Shown: positions 13,181 through 27,479, counted from the stretch's first letter. The stretch is DNA of 64,000 bases from Rostratula benghalensis (GCA_013399305.1 VXAI01000473.1:206085-270084), one strand, 5' to 3'. Numbers and translations are program-made. Notes: generated by a model from the sequence alone, not told the origin.

Positions 13181-14778
13181 TCTCAGACAAAAATCAGATT
13201 AATGATTTTATCAGAAATACCGAGCTGCTCTCTATAATCGTGCTTAACTGCAATTCTCTCTCTCAACACACTTGTACTTCTCCAGGGAGGGTTACATCTC
13301 TGTAAAGCAACCTCAGGGTTTGTCCAGTGCTGAATAATCACATCCCTTCCCTCCCCTGACCAGACTTGTTTCCACCCCACGGGAAATCAGGAGAAACACC
13401 ACCACTATTTGCGTCAATTTTCCCATTCCTAAGCTTCTTCAGAAACATTTTTATGAATGATGTGGCCTGACATTCACAGCTACTCCGAGGATCACCTCAC
13501 CCCAGCCCAGACTGTCACACAAACGGCCTCTCCAGGCAATTTGGGTTCATACCAGGGCTCCCTGCAACAGCCCCACTCTAAAACACTCACATGTGGTACA
13601 CGTTATATATCAAAAGTAACCACACAGCTGTATTTCATCATTAGCACACAGTGTTGGACTCCTGTCCCCGGTGACTGGGGTTTTTTGGTGGACATGGAAG
13701 ACTGGGGGTCAATGGAGATGGAAGATTGAGTTCTAGGAAAAGAGAGACCAAAGGGGACATGCAAATCCCAAACATCAGATTATACTCTTACCCCTTTTCC
13801 TGTTAATGTGTTCCCACATTCGACCACGTTCCATTTTGCTATTAATATATTTTCTTGTTTTATCTTTGTAGAAAACATGATTCCTTGAATGTTTACATAA
13901 AAAATATTGAAAAGGATGGATCAATCCACAGGAGAATGGGATAATAATATTATAGTTAAATAACATGGAAATTAATAACGTACAGTATCTTAACTGATGA
14001 CTGAACATCTTCCCCCCTTAATCATATTTGATTTGGGGCTGGAAACCCAGAAAACTGACAGAATCAAATGGCTTATCTCACAGAAAGTATGTCATTTTTA
14101 CAGAAGAGTTAATTTTTCAAGAAAAACATCACCTGCCAAAGCAATGAGACATTTACACTTGATAAGGATGTTTAAAGACTCAAAAGAAAACTTTCACCAT
14201 TCCCACTCTAATAGGATTAGAAATCTCTCAAACAGCTCCTAGAGCTGGAATTTTGCCCTGAACACAAAAAAAACCCAACAGAAATGCCCCTGGACCAAGA
14301 GGAAGAGAAACCAGGTTGAATTTCCACAGCTCAGTTACTCAGGTGTGTCACGGCCATTTCAAAAAATACCTTTCTGCAGGTCAACAGGAGCTGGCTGTCC
14401 CAAGGGCTCTCATTGCCCCTGCTCCAAAACCTGCACGACACCAACTCCTGCTGCAGCCACTCCAGCCCAGCTCCCTCTGCTCTTTAACCTGTCACAAGAT
14501 TTTGCATTTTGCTTTTTCCCCATGATAAATTTCATCACTGAGATTTCTTGTCTTAAACTTACAAGTTGTTTCCAGCTCGTGCTACTGCAGTTTAGAAAAC
14601 ACTCAGTCACAGCTACATTCAAATTCTTCAGCAGCCAAATGCTCTTGGTGACATCCTGAGAAAATCATGGAGCTCCCCTGTGTCTTATTTCTCCACCTCT
14701 AACACAGGTGTATTAGTGCCCATGCACGTCACAGGGGAAGTGATGCATTATCTCATAAATTAGGTCATATGTATATAT

Positions 14779-15030
14779 CATGGAGTCATAGAATGGTTTG
14801 GGTTGGAAAGGACCTTAAAGCCCATTCAGTGCACCAACCCCCCTCAAACCTGGCCTTGAACCCCTCCAGGGATGGGGCAGCCACAGCTTCTCGGGGCAAC
14901 CTGGGCCAGGCTCTCACCACCCTCACCCCAAACAAGTTCTTCCCCACAGCTCAGCTCCATCTCCCCTCTTCCAGTGTCAAAACCCTTCCCCCTCATTCTA
15001 TTTCTCCACTCCCTGACCGAAAGCTATCTG
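14779..15030 (-). mobile_element. CR1 LINE fragment with an internal deletion
   Basis: It reads on the plus strand as GTCATAGAATGGTTTGGGTT, then CTTGAACCCCTCCAGGGATG, then GGGGCAGCCACAGCTTCTCG, and ends in a degraded CATTCTATTTCTCCACTCCC region. This is the reverse complement of a CR1 3' end, in the same sense as GRM7. Compared with the copy at 29121-29438, it lacks about 50 bp between the CCAACCCCCC block and AACCTGGCC, which is where the GGGCAGGGACACCT segment should be. Confidence 0.93.
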
Positions 15031-18000
15031 TGCATGGACACAGACACAGTTTTAGGTGATGCTGGAGCCTGAAAAGCAAGACAAGAAACACCAAGTCTGA
15101 CATTGTAAATGGTGCAATGATGACCTGCATGCTGGGGGAAGAAGAATCACTTTGACTTAAATGGTATTAATTCTTTCCTCCTTACTCTTAAAAGGTTATT
15201 AAAAGCACACACGTGGCTGGAAGGGAAGAAATTGCTCTTCCATATGCTCATATCAAAAATAGTGTGAGTTTTCTAGAATACAGAGTCAAGGTCAGGTGTT
15301 GGGTTTTGTCTGTCATAATTCCTCACAAACATGCAAATACAAGTACTATTCCTCCATGTCACTAGTGAGGCCTTAGGATTGTTATCTAAAATCTCAGCAG
15401 AATTCTTTATTTGAAACCATTTTAAGAAGTATTTGGTCCATCTTAAGGACAGTCAGCACACAAGAACATATGTTTCTGTTGACTGAGGAAGAGCCAATGT
15501 TACACTGGAATGAATTATATTCACAGCAAACAACCCAAATTAAACTGCTCATCAGATCAATGGCTGTGCTGCAGGTTGTTGTTCGAGCAGGAATAAGAAG
15601 GGAAAGAAAAACCACGGAGTGGCAAAGGCCAGTTAATGATGATCTGGAAATGATGCAGAAGAGGGGCCATTACCACTGGCGTCAGCGTAACTCCTTGCTC
15701 AGCCCCCTCCAGTTAAATTGAAAGGCCATCATTAAATAACCTGCCTCACTGCCTAAATCAATCTGTTCAGTTGCTTCATCTTCAATTTGCTTTAGCTTTG
15801 AGCCTCCCTTTCCTCTTTTCCTCCCATCCCTTCCCCAATGAAGAAGGGAACCCCCAAATCGCACCCGCCTTTCTTCCTCGAACGTCTCTCTATTATCCCT
15901 AGTTTTGGCAAGAAGGATCCTTTCTGATGATGCTCCCTCTCTTCCTGGAACTCTCTTTAAACTATTTTAAGAAACGGTGTCTGGCAAGAGCCACGGGAGG
16001 CAATACCATGCACTGCTCTGCATAAAATCCAATCAGGCTCAGGGCTTTGTACGTCGCCGTCCATCATCTCCCCCCTTCATCCCCCTGACTAACAGATCTC
16101 CTTTTTGTCCAGCTTGCCACCATCAATTGATGTTCTGCTGTGCTCACCGTGTGCCCAATTGCATGCCCACAGGACACAGACTTATTAAGAAGGCAGGACA
16201 GGGTTATTACTGGTGATCTCCAGTAATACACAACGTGGAGCAGGAACAGCTACGAGCTGGCCTGGAGCACAACCAATCTCCCTTCTTGCTCCTACCCCCT
16301 CAAAATACTCCTAACCCCAACAAATAGGGCAACAAAATATTTGCCTCTTTCTTCAACTGCAGGTAAGCAAGGAGGGGCTGCGGGGAGGTCTGACCACGTC
16401 TGGATTCCTGCTGCAAAGACGTATCAGGAGCACACCTCTAACTGCAGCACAGGACATTTGCAGAGGTTGCTCTTCCTTCTACACTTTGTCTGCTTCTTGA
16501 TGAAGAGCTGGGCTGCAGGTGTGGCTGGACACCATCAGGCCTGCCCTCTTTCCATGGAAGGTGCTGAGTTTTGTAGTTTAATTAATGTGCTTCTTAAAGG
16601 AGCAGACAGACTAAAACCATACACATTTGTAAGAGACGTGCAAGCTACTTTTCTGTTTGCTGTTAATCTCCAAGGCACCATAACTTATTACACCTTTACT
16701 GACTTGGTGTCAGCTGCTGCAATTTGCACATGGAAATATATTATTTCAAAGACCCATAGTATCCTTTACTCATAAAGCTATCTTTAATGAAGTTCAAAGG
16801 TTATTCACGGAACTGAAAGATGTTTTTCCCCAAGTATGATATATGCTTTGACAACTGCAGACTTCCTTATGTGCTAGAATACCAGTGACCACATCTATGA
16901 GCACTTATTGCCAATTATTCTCCACGCTTTTCCTCTAATTAATTTAGCCTGGCAACCTTTCTGTCTCCAGCTGCGGCGCCCATCACTTTACAGTAAGTCA
17001 GATTGATGTAATGACAGCGCTGATCTTTGGTCTAAAACCCTCTCCCCAAGTCCATCCATTGGATCATGAACAGCAGTCGAGAGAGTAATTCATTTTTCTC
17101 ACTTAGGCAGACTTAGCTACCCAGAAAATGTTCTCCCAGGCTGTTCTAATCTTAGTTAAAATAAAGTGACTCTATGTCTGATCATGTCATTGTCATATAC
17201 TCTGCCTTTGAATATTTAACACTTTGTACTTTTCTGATCTTGTCTCCAAATCTTTGGTTTCCTTTGTATGACTTTATTTGCATGCAGGGAGCTGTCAACC
17301 AGACTTTTTCTAGACTAATTCCCCACTCCTGCTCTCCCCTGTAATTCAACACACAATGAGATTCTGTATCACAGCAATCAAGCCTATAGGTGAGTCCTAC
17401 CTGTTAACCTTGACGAAGAAATGGATAACCATCTGTGTTTCAGTAATGGACACAGCCAGGCAAAAGTGGGGATTTTTTCCCTTTTTCCATCCATTCCACT
17501 TGTTTTACAGATAAGGCTGAGACAGGCATCACTCGTGAATCACAGCTGTCCCCTCTGTCCCACACCACAAGCACATTTAGGGGTTTCCTGCAGCAACACC
17601 AAACCACATCTAACACACATTGCCCTGCAGAAACGCTCTTGAACTACAGGATAACGTAATTCATTTCAGAAGACATCTTTACTTCTGCAGCAGAGAAGAA
17701 GGAGAGCTTTAAATCCACATAATTGCATGCTTTCTACTTAAAACTGAAAACCAAATTGGAGGCAAATCCCTTAAAGAGGCTCTGAAGACCACGGCCAATA
17801 TGCCTGAGCCAGCCCTTGACCTACTGGAACAGCAGAAGTGGAGGCCAGTGATTTATACCCACTGGTGCCAGAGCAGTCCAGTCTCCACACTGGGGGTCCC
17901 CAGGGAGCCCCCGTACCCTCGACCCCCCGCGGTGCAGCCCTGTCTGTGCACTGCTGACGGTGGGATCAAGACTTTAGCAAGGAAAGGATTTTCTCCTATG

Positions 18001-21000
18001 GATTTGCCATCGCAAGCAACGTCGTAGATGTAGATTGGCTGGTTAAAAAAAAGAGAGAAAAAGAGAGCTGCTCTTGGATGGAGATCAATTCATGACACAA
18101 CCGCTCAGCAAAGGACATAGCTGCAAATGAGCTTTCGGCACCAGACATTTCTCACCATTTTTGATACAGGATGGGGCAGGAAAAATCCCATCCTCAAAGC
18201 CAGCTGTTAATACACCTGTGTGCATTCATGTACTAAAGAGAAAAGCAGCTTAAGTACTAATGACATCCAAATTACATCTTTCCTATCTGTAATGTTTGTG
18301 ATTCTTGGCTCCTCTTTAGGAAAAAGATGTCGTTAGAGCTTAATCAATAGCATTCTGCTTTGAGAAAGGCTTTCTGAAGCTGACAAAACTACATATGTTT
18401 TGCTTTGAAACCTGCTTGAATTTGAGGAACAATAAAAAGAAAGCGTTTTATTTCTCACGCTAGGGCGGTTGTTGAAATTTCTCAGGGGAAAAAAAATAAT
18501 AAAACAATCCAAGAGTGACTACCAAACACGGTGTTATCTTGCTTTGTTTACGTGTGGCATGGGGCTGAACCCAGGGAGAAGAGCTGCCTCTGCCGGCCCG
18601 GGGTGCAGCTCTCCATGGGCTTGGCTGCTGAGCAGGAGCACTCCTCGAGCTTGGGAAAGCTCAGAAGCCAGAGATGAGTCCTTCAGCAATACTAAAAATA
18701 CTTCCCATCAAAAAAAAAAAATTACCTTTGGATTCAGTCAGGGCCACACTGCCTCCTTTCACAGGGAGCAGACATCCTTCAGCATCAAAGGCCACCGGGG
18801 CTCAGCGTTAATGAAGTGGCAAAAGGTGGGGGTCAGAAGCTGTGGTGGGACGTGTCCATAGCTGCCAAGGCCACCTCAGCTGCTCCCCTCTGCACAGGCA
18901 GAAGGTGATCAGTGGCCAACAGGTGATTTGTGCAAGCCATGAATATTAATAAAGTGACTCCTGACCCGACTGCACTCCAAAGCCTTCATTTTGCTCGTGG
19001 TCAGCTCCTGTGACCCTCAGCTGGGGGTGTTTCAGCTCCACATCACCAAGGGCCTTGCATAAATAATAAGGCCCTTTAATGGATAATTAGCCTTTGGAAT
19101 TAAAAAGAAAAAAAATAATTTAAAAATGCTCTTCTCCAAAGCAGAATCTCTCTAAAAGAGGGTTCTAGCACAGTCCCAAGCTACAGCAATTGCTGTCTCT
19201 CCCACTGGTTTGACTTTTTCCTTTTTTTTAATAAATTCTACAGTGCCCAGAATTTTTCCCATTTCCTGGTGAAATCAGGGGAAGTGGCTAAGATGGCCTA
19301 AAAGACTTACTTGTTCTCGGGTTGAATGAATGACTTCCTTGGACACCGAAGTTCCTGCTGCCCTTAATGCAGATTCTCAGGGGCAGTAACACAAACACAA
19401 GGACAGGAGAGGGTGTTGGCTTTACGAAGAGGGGCTGCTTTTAAGGAGTTGTGAACTTCTCCAGAAGTGGGACTGTAAACTGGGTTGGGTGCACTGTAGC
19501 TCCAGCTCCTGTATTTGTTCTTGGAAAAGACTGGAGGCTGGGGGGGGGGAGGGAATTGCATCAAAGAATCCTGGAGCAAAACAGCATTATTTGCCAGAGC
19601 CTCAAGAGGCAGAAGACTAATAAAATTTTGCAAAGCACTCAAAAGTGCTAATTGCTTTTTTAGTGCATCTTACAGAGCAGTGCCAGTGTAGGGCACCTAC
19701 GTGTGAAGAACCTGGAGAGGGGCTATGCTTTCTGAGAGCTTCTGTGGAGATTTTTCAAAAGATGTTTATTTCAAGGAACAGCTTGTGTACTCTAGACCTT
19801 GGCTGCAACTTTGTCATCCTGCTTCTCTGTCTTCCCTCCTGATGTTAATGAATAAAAGGTGTTTGATTACAGCAATTGGAGGCTTGAGATGAATTTGGGC
19901 TGTAATGAATATGTTGTGCTTTCCTAGGCACAGGGAACACAAGAAATGAACTGGTTTAGGGAATTACCAAGAGGTAAAAAACTCGAACCTGGGAATATCC
20001 AAGCTCAAATTCACCCTAGCTGAGGGTAAACGGGACACTGTTCCCATCACTCAGTTTGAGTTGGCAAAATAAGACCCATTGTGATGCCCAAGAGTCCAAA
20101 GAAAACATCCCAGCCTCCAAATAAACGCTCCCCTTTGATGAACCAGCCGGCTCGGACCAGAGATGGGTTATTTATCAAAGCCAAGAACAGGAGCATGACT
20201 GCTTCTGGGATTTTCTCTCTGGTGAGACATGGCACCAGAGCTGCTATTTCAGGGGTTGCCACTCTCCCACCCAACACGAACTCTGAGGCCACGGCGCTCA
20301 GACACAACTCCTTACAGCTGGATTGATTTCTGTACCTACGGAGCAATTGCATCTCCAGTCAATTTGAATGGAAACCACAAGTGCTCAGTACTCTGGAAAA
20401 AAAGAAAATAATCAAGGCACTCAGGCTCCTTTATATAGACATGGGCAAACATAGGACTTCAAAGTGGCATTTGCTTTTGACATTGAAATAGTCAGATACT
20501 AAAAAAGTGCTCCCGAGGAATAATAAAAGAAAGCTTGGCAAAAGACACACGCTGCAAAAAAACGAAGGCCATTTCTTAACCAGAGTCCACATGTTATCCA
20601 GCAGCGACAGACCAGCAGTACAGTCTTAATTAGCCAATAAAAGTTTTTAGACAATCTGTCTAGACTTTCTGTTGCTTGAATATAAAACTGGCTTTAAAAG
20701 AAATATATAAACAGCAATGAAAAGTCAATGAAAAACCATCAAAAAAAGCTCCCTGCTGTTTCACATCTGCACCCTGCACTCTGCTTAAAATACGATCACT
20801 TGAGTGAAATCCTTCATTTTTTAAGCAGAAAAGCTGCTATATTTGGGATTACTGCGTCGCAAGCTCACAGTCAACTTCCTAACCTGCCGAGGTAGAAGAT
20901 GACTGGAAGACATCTCTCCTAGAAAGCTCTGATCAACCCAGCTCGACACGGGCCTTGAGGAAGAGGAGCCATTAGAAATAATCATAAGGGTGTAGAGGCA

Positions 21001-22097
21001 GGTCCTGAGAGAGCACCAGGCTCAGTCCCACACCCTTTGAAACGGGCTTTTTAAAGGGTTGCTTAGACATGTGGATTAGTGAAATTAAGGGAAGAAACAA
21101 AATGCATTCAGGGAATTAAATTATGATTTCTCTTTCACTAATGCTTAAAGAGTATTTCCTTGATGGTAGCCTGAGATAGCCACTTCCAGGCATTCTACAT
21201 CTGGATAAAGTCTTCCATTGTAAAGCAGCTACCTGAAACACTTGTAATTTTATTTGTCAAGGGAACACACTTCCCTTTACCCACCAGGAGGAACATGCTG
21301 GTGCCCAGAGAAACATCTGACCTAGACCTGTCACCATAAGTTCAACATCTGCATGTTCAAGTTGCCTTTCTATGACCCAAATTTTAATCTGTTCCATCTC
21401 CATGTTTCATCTTTTGAGAAAAAGATGAACAATACGTGTTACACCTTCTTTTAATAATTAATTTGCCCTTTTTTTCTTTTTTTTTTTACCTACTTTTTTA
21501 GTTATGAGCAGGCCAAACTCGATGTGAGCAAGGGAACACAAGGTCTGCACAGGGGGATGTGCTGCTGGATCATGGGGCTACATGTGCTGATGCTGCAGGA
21601 CCAGCTGAGCCCCCTGCCTGGAAAGAGGGAGGGGAATTGTCAGCATCAGGTTGATGTTTAAATAAGGAACATGGGTCTTGTGTTAAAATAACACCAACAG
21701 TCTCCACTATGAGAATAAGCCTGACGGCCTCCCAATTCCTTGCAGCTTGAAAGCACAGGGATCTTGAAACACCAAAGGGAAAGGAGAGAGAAGAGCATGC
21801 ACTACAAACTCTGTGTGTATATGTATCTCTCTATCTTCCCAACACCCTGCTGTATGTGTACACCACTTAAAATGCCGTATTGCATTCACATTTTCAGCTC
21901 ACATATCTTGTTGAATATACCAGGGCAAGTCGTCTGGGTAGTTCAGACCCTGCCTTGATAAATAACTTTCCTGGGAACATGTGAGAAAAGAGTAGGAACT
22001 CCATTGATCACAATTTACTACCTGCTATGATTTTGCAAAGCAGGGTACATATCACTCGGTTCCAGTGACTTTCTCCTCTCATTGATTTTTTTTCAAG

Positions 22098-22113
22098 TTT
22101 TTTTTTTTTTTTT
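22098..22113. repeat. T16 homopolymer
   Basis: Sixteen consecutive T residues, preceded at a short distance by another T-rich stretch (ATTTTTTTTC). No element is recognisable next to it. Confidence 0.85.
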
Positions 22114-24062
22114 CCTACCCAAGGAAGCTGGGCTGGGGAAGGCTTAGACGGCTCTGAAGACAGACCAGGGAATATTTTTGGCATGCCCTGAAGATCACTA
22201 GCAGTGCATGAAAGCCATCTTCCAGGAGTGAGAAGGGTTCAGGGCGTTTGTCACCCTCCGTTGTCTGAGGAAGGGTAAGGACCAGAGAAGGCAGGGGAGG
22301 GCGCGTGATGGAAGAGGCATCTTAGAATTATTTATGTGCTGCTACTCCCCCATGGCTATGAAAGCTGTTCTTTGCATTAGCACAAAGTGAAAAGGGACTG
22401 TGAAGTATGGAAGGTACAAGATGAGGCAATATTTTGTATTTCCTCCTGGGATGTGGGATTTCAGTGACAGAAACTGGAATAACTTACTGCATTCGATTAT
22501 ATATTACCCTTCAGATGCAGGAATGTATTTAGAGCTGGTCCCAAATGAAGTCCCCAACACATTCATTCACTTTGCAAAGCAGACGTATCCCATGGGGAAA
22601 TCTCAGTGTAATCACAATATTTCTATTTTCCATGGGGAAAGTCAAAGTGACAGCAGGGGCTTCCTCTGCAGAAGGGTTTTATGAAATTCATTTTATTCCT
22701 TCAGGAAAACTGACAAGATGCTTCGCACCCCACTCTGGACCAGGCACCGTAGGTGGAGGCGAAACAGGAGCCAGGATTCAGAGGCTCCACTTCCCCCTCC
22801 TGGGAAGGCTGGGAGGCAGGAAAAAAGCCTGGTGAGGAGCAAAGGCACTCAGATGCCATCCTCTGGGAAGTCTGGTTTCACTGCCCTCCCAGCAGAAAAA
22901 ACGGACTTGGGAAAAAATTTCTGCCTTCTCTCCCACAAGTTCTAAGTTTTCACAATGAAGGTCAAGTCTGTTCCTGAAATCCTTGACTTTTTGGTGAACA
23001 AAATGTGATTTTTCTACCCCACTCTTTATGGTAAGTCTGACCCATGGATTTATTTTTTTTTTCCTGCCATGGCTCAATCTCCCTGACCCCAGTCACTTCC
23101 ATCAACTTCATTTTGTGACTTTTCATCCCTCTTTCTCCTGGTCCTCATACCTGCCTTGCTGCCTCACAGACTTCTTCCTTCCCTTTAGTGTTCAGCAAAT
23201 CTGAACTCCCTCCTTTTCTCTGACTCCTCCCCAAAACATTAGCTTTTGCACTTCAATAGGACCTTCTCCTCAAGCTTCCTATTACACTTTAACGTACTTT
23301 TTATCTCTTCCCCCAATATTTCCACCATCATTTTTTATGAAATGTCTACGTTTCCCAGCGGAAGATGGACAAAAATCTCTTGCTTCAATTCCGCTCCAAA
23401 CACCTGTCTTCACCGAGAGGAACTGATTGTCCCTGGGGTGCAGAGAACCTTCCAAAGAAGAGCTGAAGAAACCTGGGTTGGGAAGGATAACCTCCTGCAT
23501 CTGCACCAGACCAACTTCTTCACCTCTGCACCACGGGGCATGCACACTGCAAAATGCAGGAGCGTTCCCGAGGGGCATCCAAAGGCACTGATAAAAATAA
23601 AGGCTCAACAATAGATGTCTCTGCTTTGAAATAATGAGGATTTATCCAATCACTTGTTTTTCAGCTGATCCACATGATACTTTTCAAATAACCACAAAAG
23701 CAAGCAATGCTTTATTAAACTTGGGGCAACATTTTTAAAGGATGCAGGCAGTTATTTGTTTAGTAACAGGAATTGCCTGTTTCAATTTTATTCTGTCCTT
23801 GAAATGCAATCTCCATATGCTCAATAAATGCCATAAAAAGGCAGATATTTATCACTGAAGTGACTTATGCTATAACAGTGACAACAGCTCCCCAGTAATA
23901 CTCTGCCAAGAGCCCCGCTGTGTGAGATCATTCAGGAGGGAGAGCGAGTTCCTGCGCGTATCGGCGTGGAACTGCTCTCAGATTTCACAGAAGCAGGCGC
24001 AGAGGAAATCATAAATGTCATATCTTTACCTCTTTCCTTCTCCCCAAACTCTGTTTTATTGA

Positions 24063-24077
24063 TTTTTTTTTTTTTTT
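24063..24077. repeat. T15 homopolymer
   Basis: Fifteen consecutive T residues followed by CCTGAG. Simple sequence with no recognisable mobile element attached. Confidence 0.85.
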
Positions 24078-26113
24078 CCTGAGTCTGTTTGAGAAGGAGG
24101 AATTACTCAGACCCCTGCTGGTTCCATCACAGAATTCTAACGCTGTTTGGGGGGATGTTCTGATGCTGCCAACAGGGAGGAACCCAGACCACGTGCTCCT
24201 ATTGCCCAACAGCTTCACAGCTTCCCTGAGTAAGACCTTAAGAGCCCTATAAATCCACACCGAGTACTTCTCTTCAAATTATCACCAAAAAAAATAATGT
24301 ATCACCTACCTACCGATGACTGGACATTTCTTTTAAAATTCAAATTCTTTAATGACATTTCTATTTGGTGCCTACGCTCCCTGTGCAGTCAAGGGAGAGA
24401 AATGGATGTTTCAAAAGGGCAGCTCAGACCTCACCACTCTTTGTTACCATACAGGGAAGGGAGCCAGCTAACTTAGGGCATCTGCTGTGTCGCAGGTAGG
24501 AAGATGCCTTGCTGAAGAGACAAAGATTGCTTTCACAATGTTTTGATAACCTAAAAATACAGGCAGGCACCTAGGGGGTTTCTCAACGTCTAAGCCAGGC
24601 ACCTGGTGAGTTCTACCCATACCCCAAGTCCTATCACCACCCCAAGGACATCACCCTTTCACTCCTTTAAATGACATCACTTTTCACAAGTTATTTTAAA
24701 AAACCCACAGCAGCACAGGCCATGACCAGAGTAACAGATTTCCTTTGCAATGACACACTTTGATATTTCCTTGCCACTGCCAGAAGTATACTATAAAACT
24801 CTAAATGCAACCCGAAACACCCTTGAGGATCAAGTCCAGTGCATCTTGTACGAGAGCAGTTAGAATTTAACAAAAATCCTATTAAACCCAACAGACTGCA
24901 CCACACAAGTTGGTACAACTTTAGAGAGTAATAACAATTTTTCTGAAATGACAAAACATTTCATATTTGATAAAACATAGGAAGGAAAATAACAGATTTA
25001 ACAACTTTTGTTATTTAACATAACATCACTGCATACCAAAAGGGACAGACACATGGATATTTGAGAAAAATAGAAAGAAAAATGGAAACCTCTTGAAGCA
25101 CTCAGATATAAATGACTTGGTTTCATTAGTTGTTTATATATTCATTTTTGCTATATTTGCACCAGACAACAGGGTCTCAAAGAAATGAATTAAAACCACT
25201 CCCATCAAAAAGCACAACCATTTAACACAACCAAAGGCAAAGGAACCACACTGTGCTGCTGCCTCTCATCCCCCGAGACCTCCATCCATCCTGTGGACAC
25301 TGAGACCCAACAGGGGAAAAAAAGCTCCAAAGAGAGTGGTTGCAGGACCAGCAGTTCACTGGGGAAACCCCAGAAAACTCGATCCCTATACCCTCAAACT
25401 CCAGAAATCCCCTGGGGTCTGTCACCCACCCGAGAGCTGAAGTGCCAGCACCCAAGACACGTGCCAAACACCACGCTTTGACAAAGGCTGGTTTGCTGAG
25501 GATGGCCGTTGGGTTGCACTTCAAAAAGCATATTTCTAGACCAATTTGTGAACGTGTAAGCTCTAACTGAAACCCTGGAGAGCATTTCTGCCCCTCGGGT
25601 TATGGCAGAGGGAGATCCAAGGAACAGCGTTTGCAAAATGCTCTTCCTTCGGTTTGATAAATAAATAGGTGGCCAAGACACCGCCTCAGCCCACCTCCTT
25701 CCAAACCAATGACTCACCTAAATGAATATCTGAAGAGTGACTCTGTTAGAAGTTGGGTTCTGTTAGCAGCCACAAAGGAACAGCAATCACAGGTCATAAA
25801 TCTGGGGCAGCACTAGACGACGTGTGGCATCACCCATTGCCAAATGTGCAAAGCTTCACTAATAAATCGCAAATATTTGTCATTTAATAACACAGCCAAC
25901 ACAATCTTTGCCCACCGTAGTGCAGCCCAGTTCCAACTGTCCCACCACATTTCAGCCCCAGGATTGTGACAGACCAGTTGGGTGACATCAACTTTTTTCA
26001 CCTCCCTTTCTCATTTTTAGGGCTTTTTTTTTAAAACTTGGGTTACGTCGCAAAGTAATTGCTCCTTGTAATGAGTATTCTAAACTCATTCAGCAGGGCT
26101 TTAATGGATCAAG

Positions 26114-26127
26114 AAAAAAAAAAAAAA
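26114..26127. repeat. A14 homopolymer
   Basis: Fourteen consecutive A residues within an otherwise ordinary AT-rich intron stretch. Confidence 0.8.
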
Positions 26128-26974
26128 GAGCTTTCATTAACATCAGAATGTAAGACAAAAAAATTAGGATTTTCTACTTGGCGACAGGAATCATGACTCT
26201 ATTTGAGATACACAGACAGAGCAGTCTCCTCTCCCTTCTTAAAATACAGACAGTTGTACGACTCCCTCGTAGCAATGATTTAACTCTCTCATGTTACCCA
26301 GCACTAATTTGTGCTAATGGAATTCCCAACAGACAGCATTCAAATGAAGTTCTATTAGAAAAATGCAGATTCAGGATCAGAGCAGGCAGCAGAACAGACC
26401 TACAGGAGCCTAAAAAAAAAATAATGCTGTGTGAATCACTGCGGGATGAGACAGCAGCTCCTGGCTTTTCACAGTGTCAGCTTCCACACAAGAGCAGCAC
26501 TGAATCAGGGCACCACGTTGAGGATCTCACACACGAGATGATTCAGATCACCCAAAAACCTGAACCAAAAGATTCAACTCTTTTTAGAAACACAGGCCAG
26601 GGGGGAAAACAAATAGCAAGGCTTTAGAAAAAGCTGACATATTTTCACATTTAGGTGGCTGAAGATGTTTAAAACAGTCTTTGCTACCAATAATTAAACC
26701 ATGGGAAATATTTTCTGTAGGAGGCATTGAATTGTATGTAGATAATTCATAAAGAAAACGAGGCATTATGAGATTGTACAGTTCATGCACGGATTCATCT
26801 GATTTAGGTGGAGCGACTCTTGCTAGACATAAGGGCTATGTGCCTCACACAGGTATGTATGTGTGTGCTTACCTATGGTCTTTACAAAGACACAAAGTTG
26901 AGAAAAATGAGATAAAAAGAAAATTCAAATTTAAATCAGAGGATAGACAAGAAATACTGTTCAGTATCACTGCC

Positions 26975-26997
26975 GGGGGGAAAAAAAAAAAAAAAAA
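26975..26997. repeat. G6-A17 tract
   Basis: Six G residues run straight into 17 A residues, the same arrangement as at 515-543. The flanks do not match between the two places, so I see no evidence of a shared element. Confidence 0.85.
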
Positions 26998-27479
26998 GAA
27001 AAATCTACTTCTGAGGGTAGAGAGAAGGATTTATAATTTCAGGGATCTCTTCTTTGCCCTGGAAATGAATGGGTTTTGACGTTGTCTCTGTTTCTGAGAA
27101 AATTCAGCTCCTGCAGCTTGTGCATCCAGGCCAGCCCTGCCGCATGCAGATGTTCTCAGCCGCACGGAACAGATGTCTGCGCCGCGCCTGAGGATCACGG
27201 AGACGGAAGAATTAAAGAAATGAATGTTTCAAAGTCTTCAGAAAATAAAAAAAATAAAAAAACGAGGGGGGTTGGGAGGAGAAAAGAAGATAAAGAGACT
27301 GTTGCAAGTGTTGTGCTTCCTATGTTAAAGTGGATTAAAGTTTAGTCTGCTTTTTTGTTCTGTCAAGGTGATGATAGCCTTTTAACAAAGATGACGCTGC
27401 AACCAAAAGTCTTCAGAAGAAACTTCAGTGCATATATAATCATAGCAGCTCACTGCTACAAGAGCTTTAATCCTGGCTG

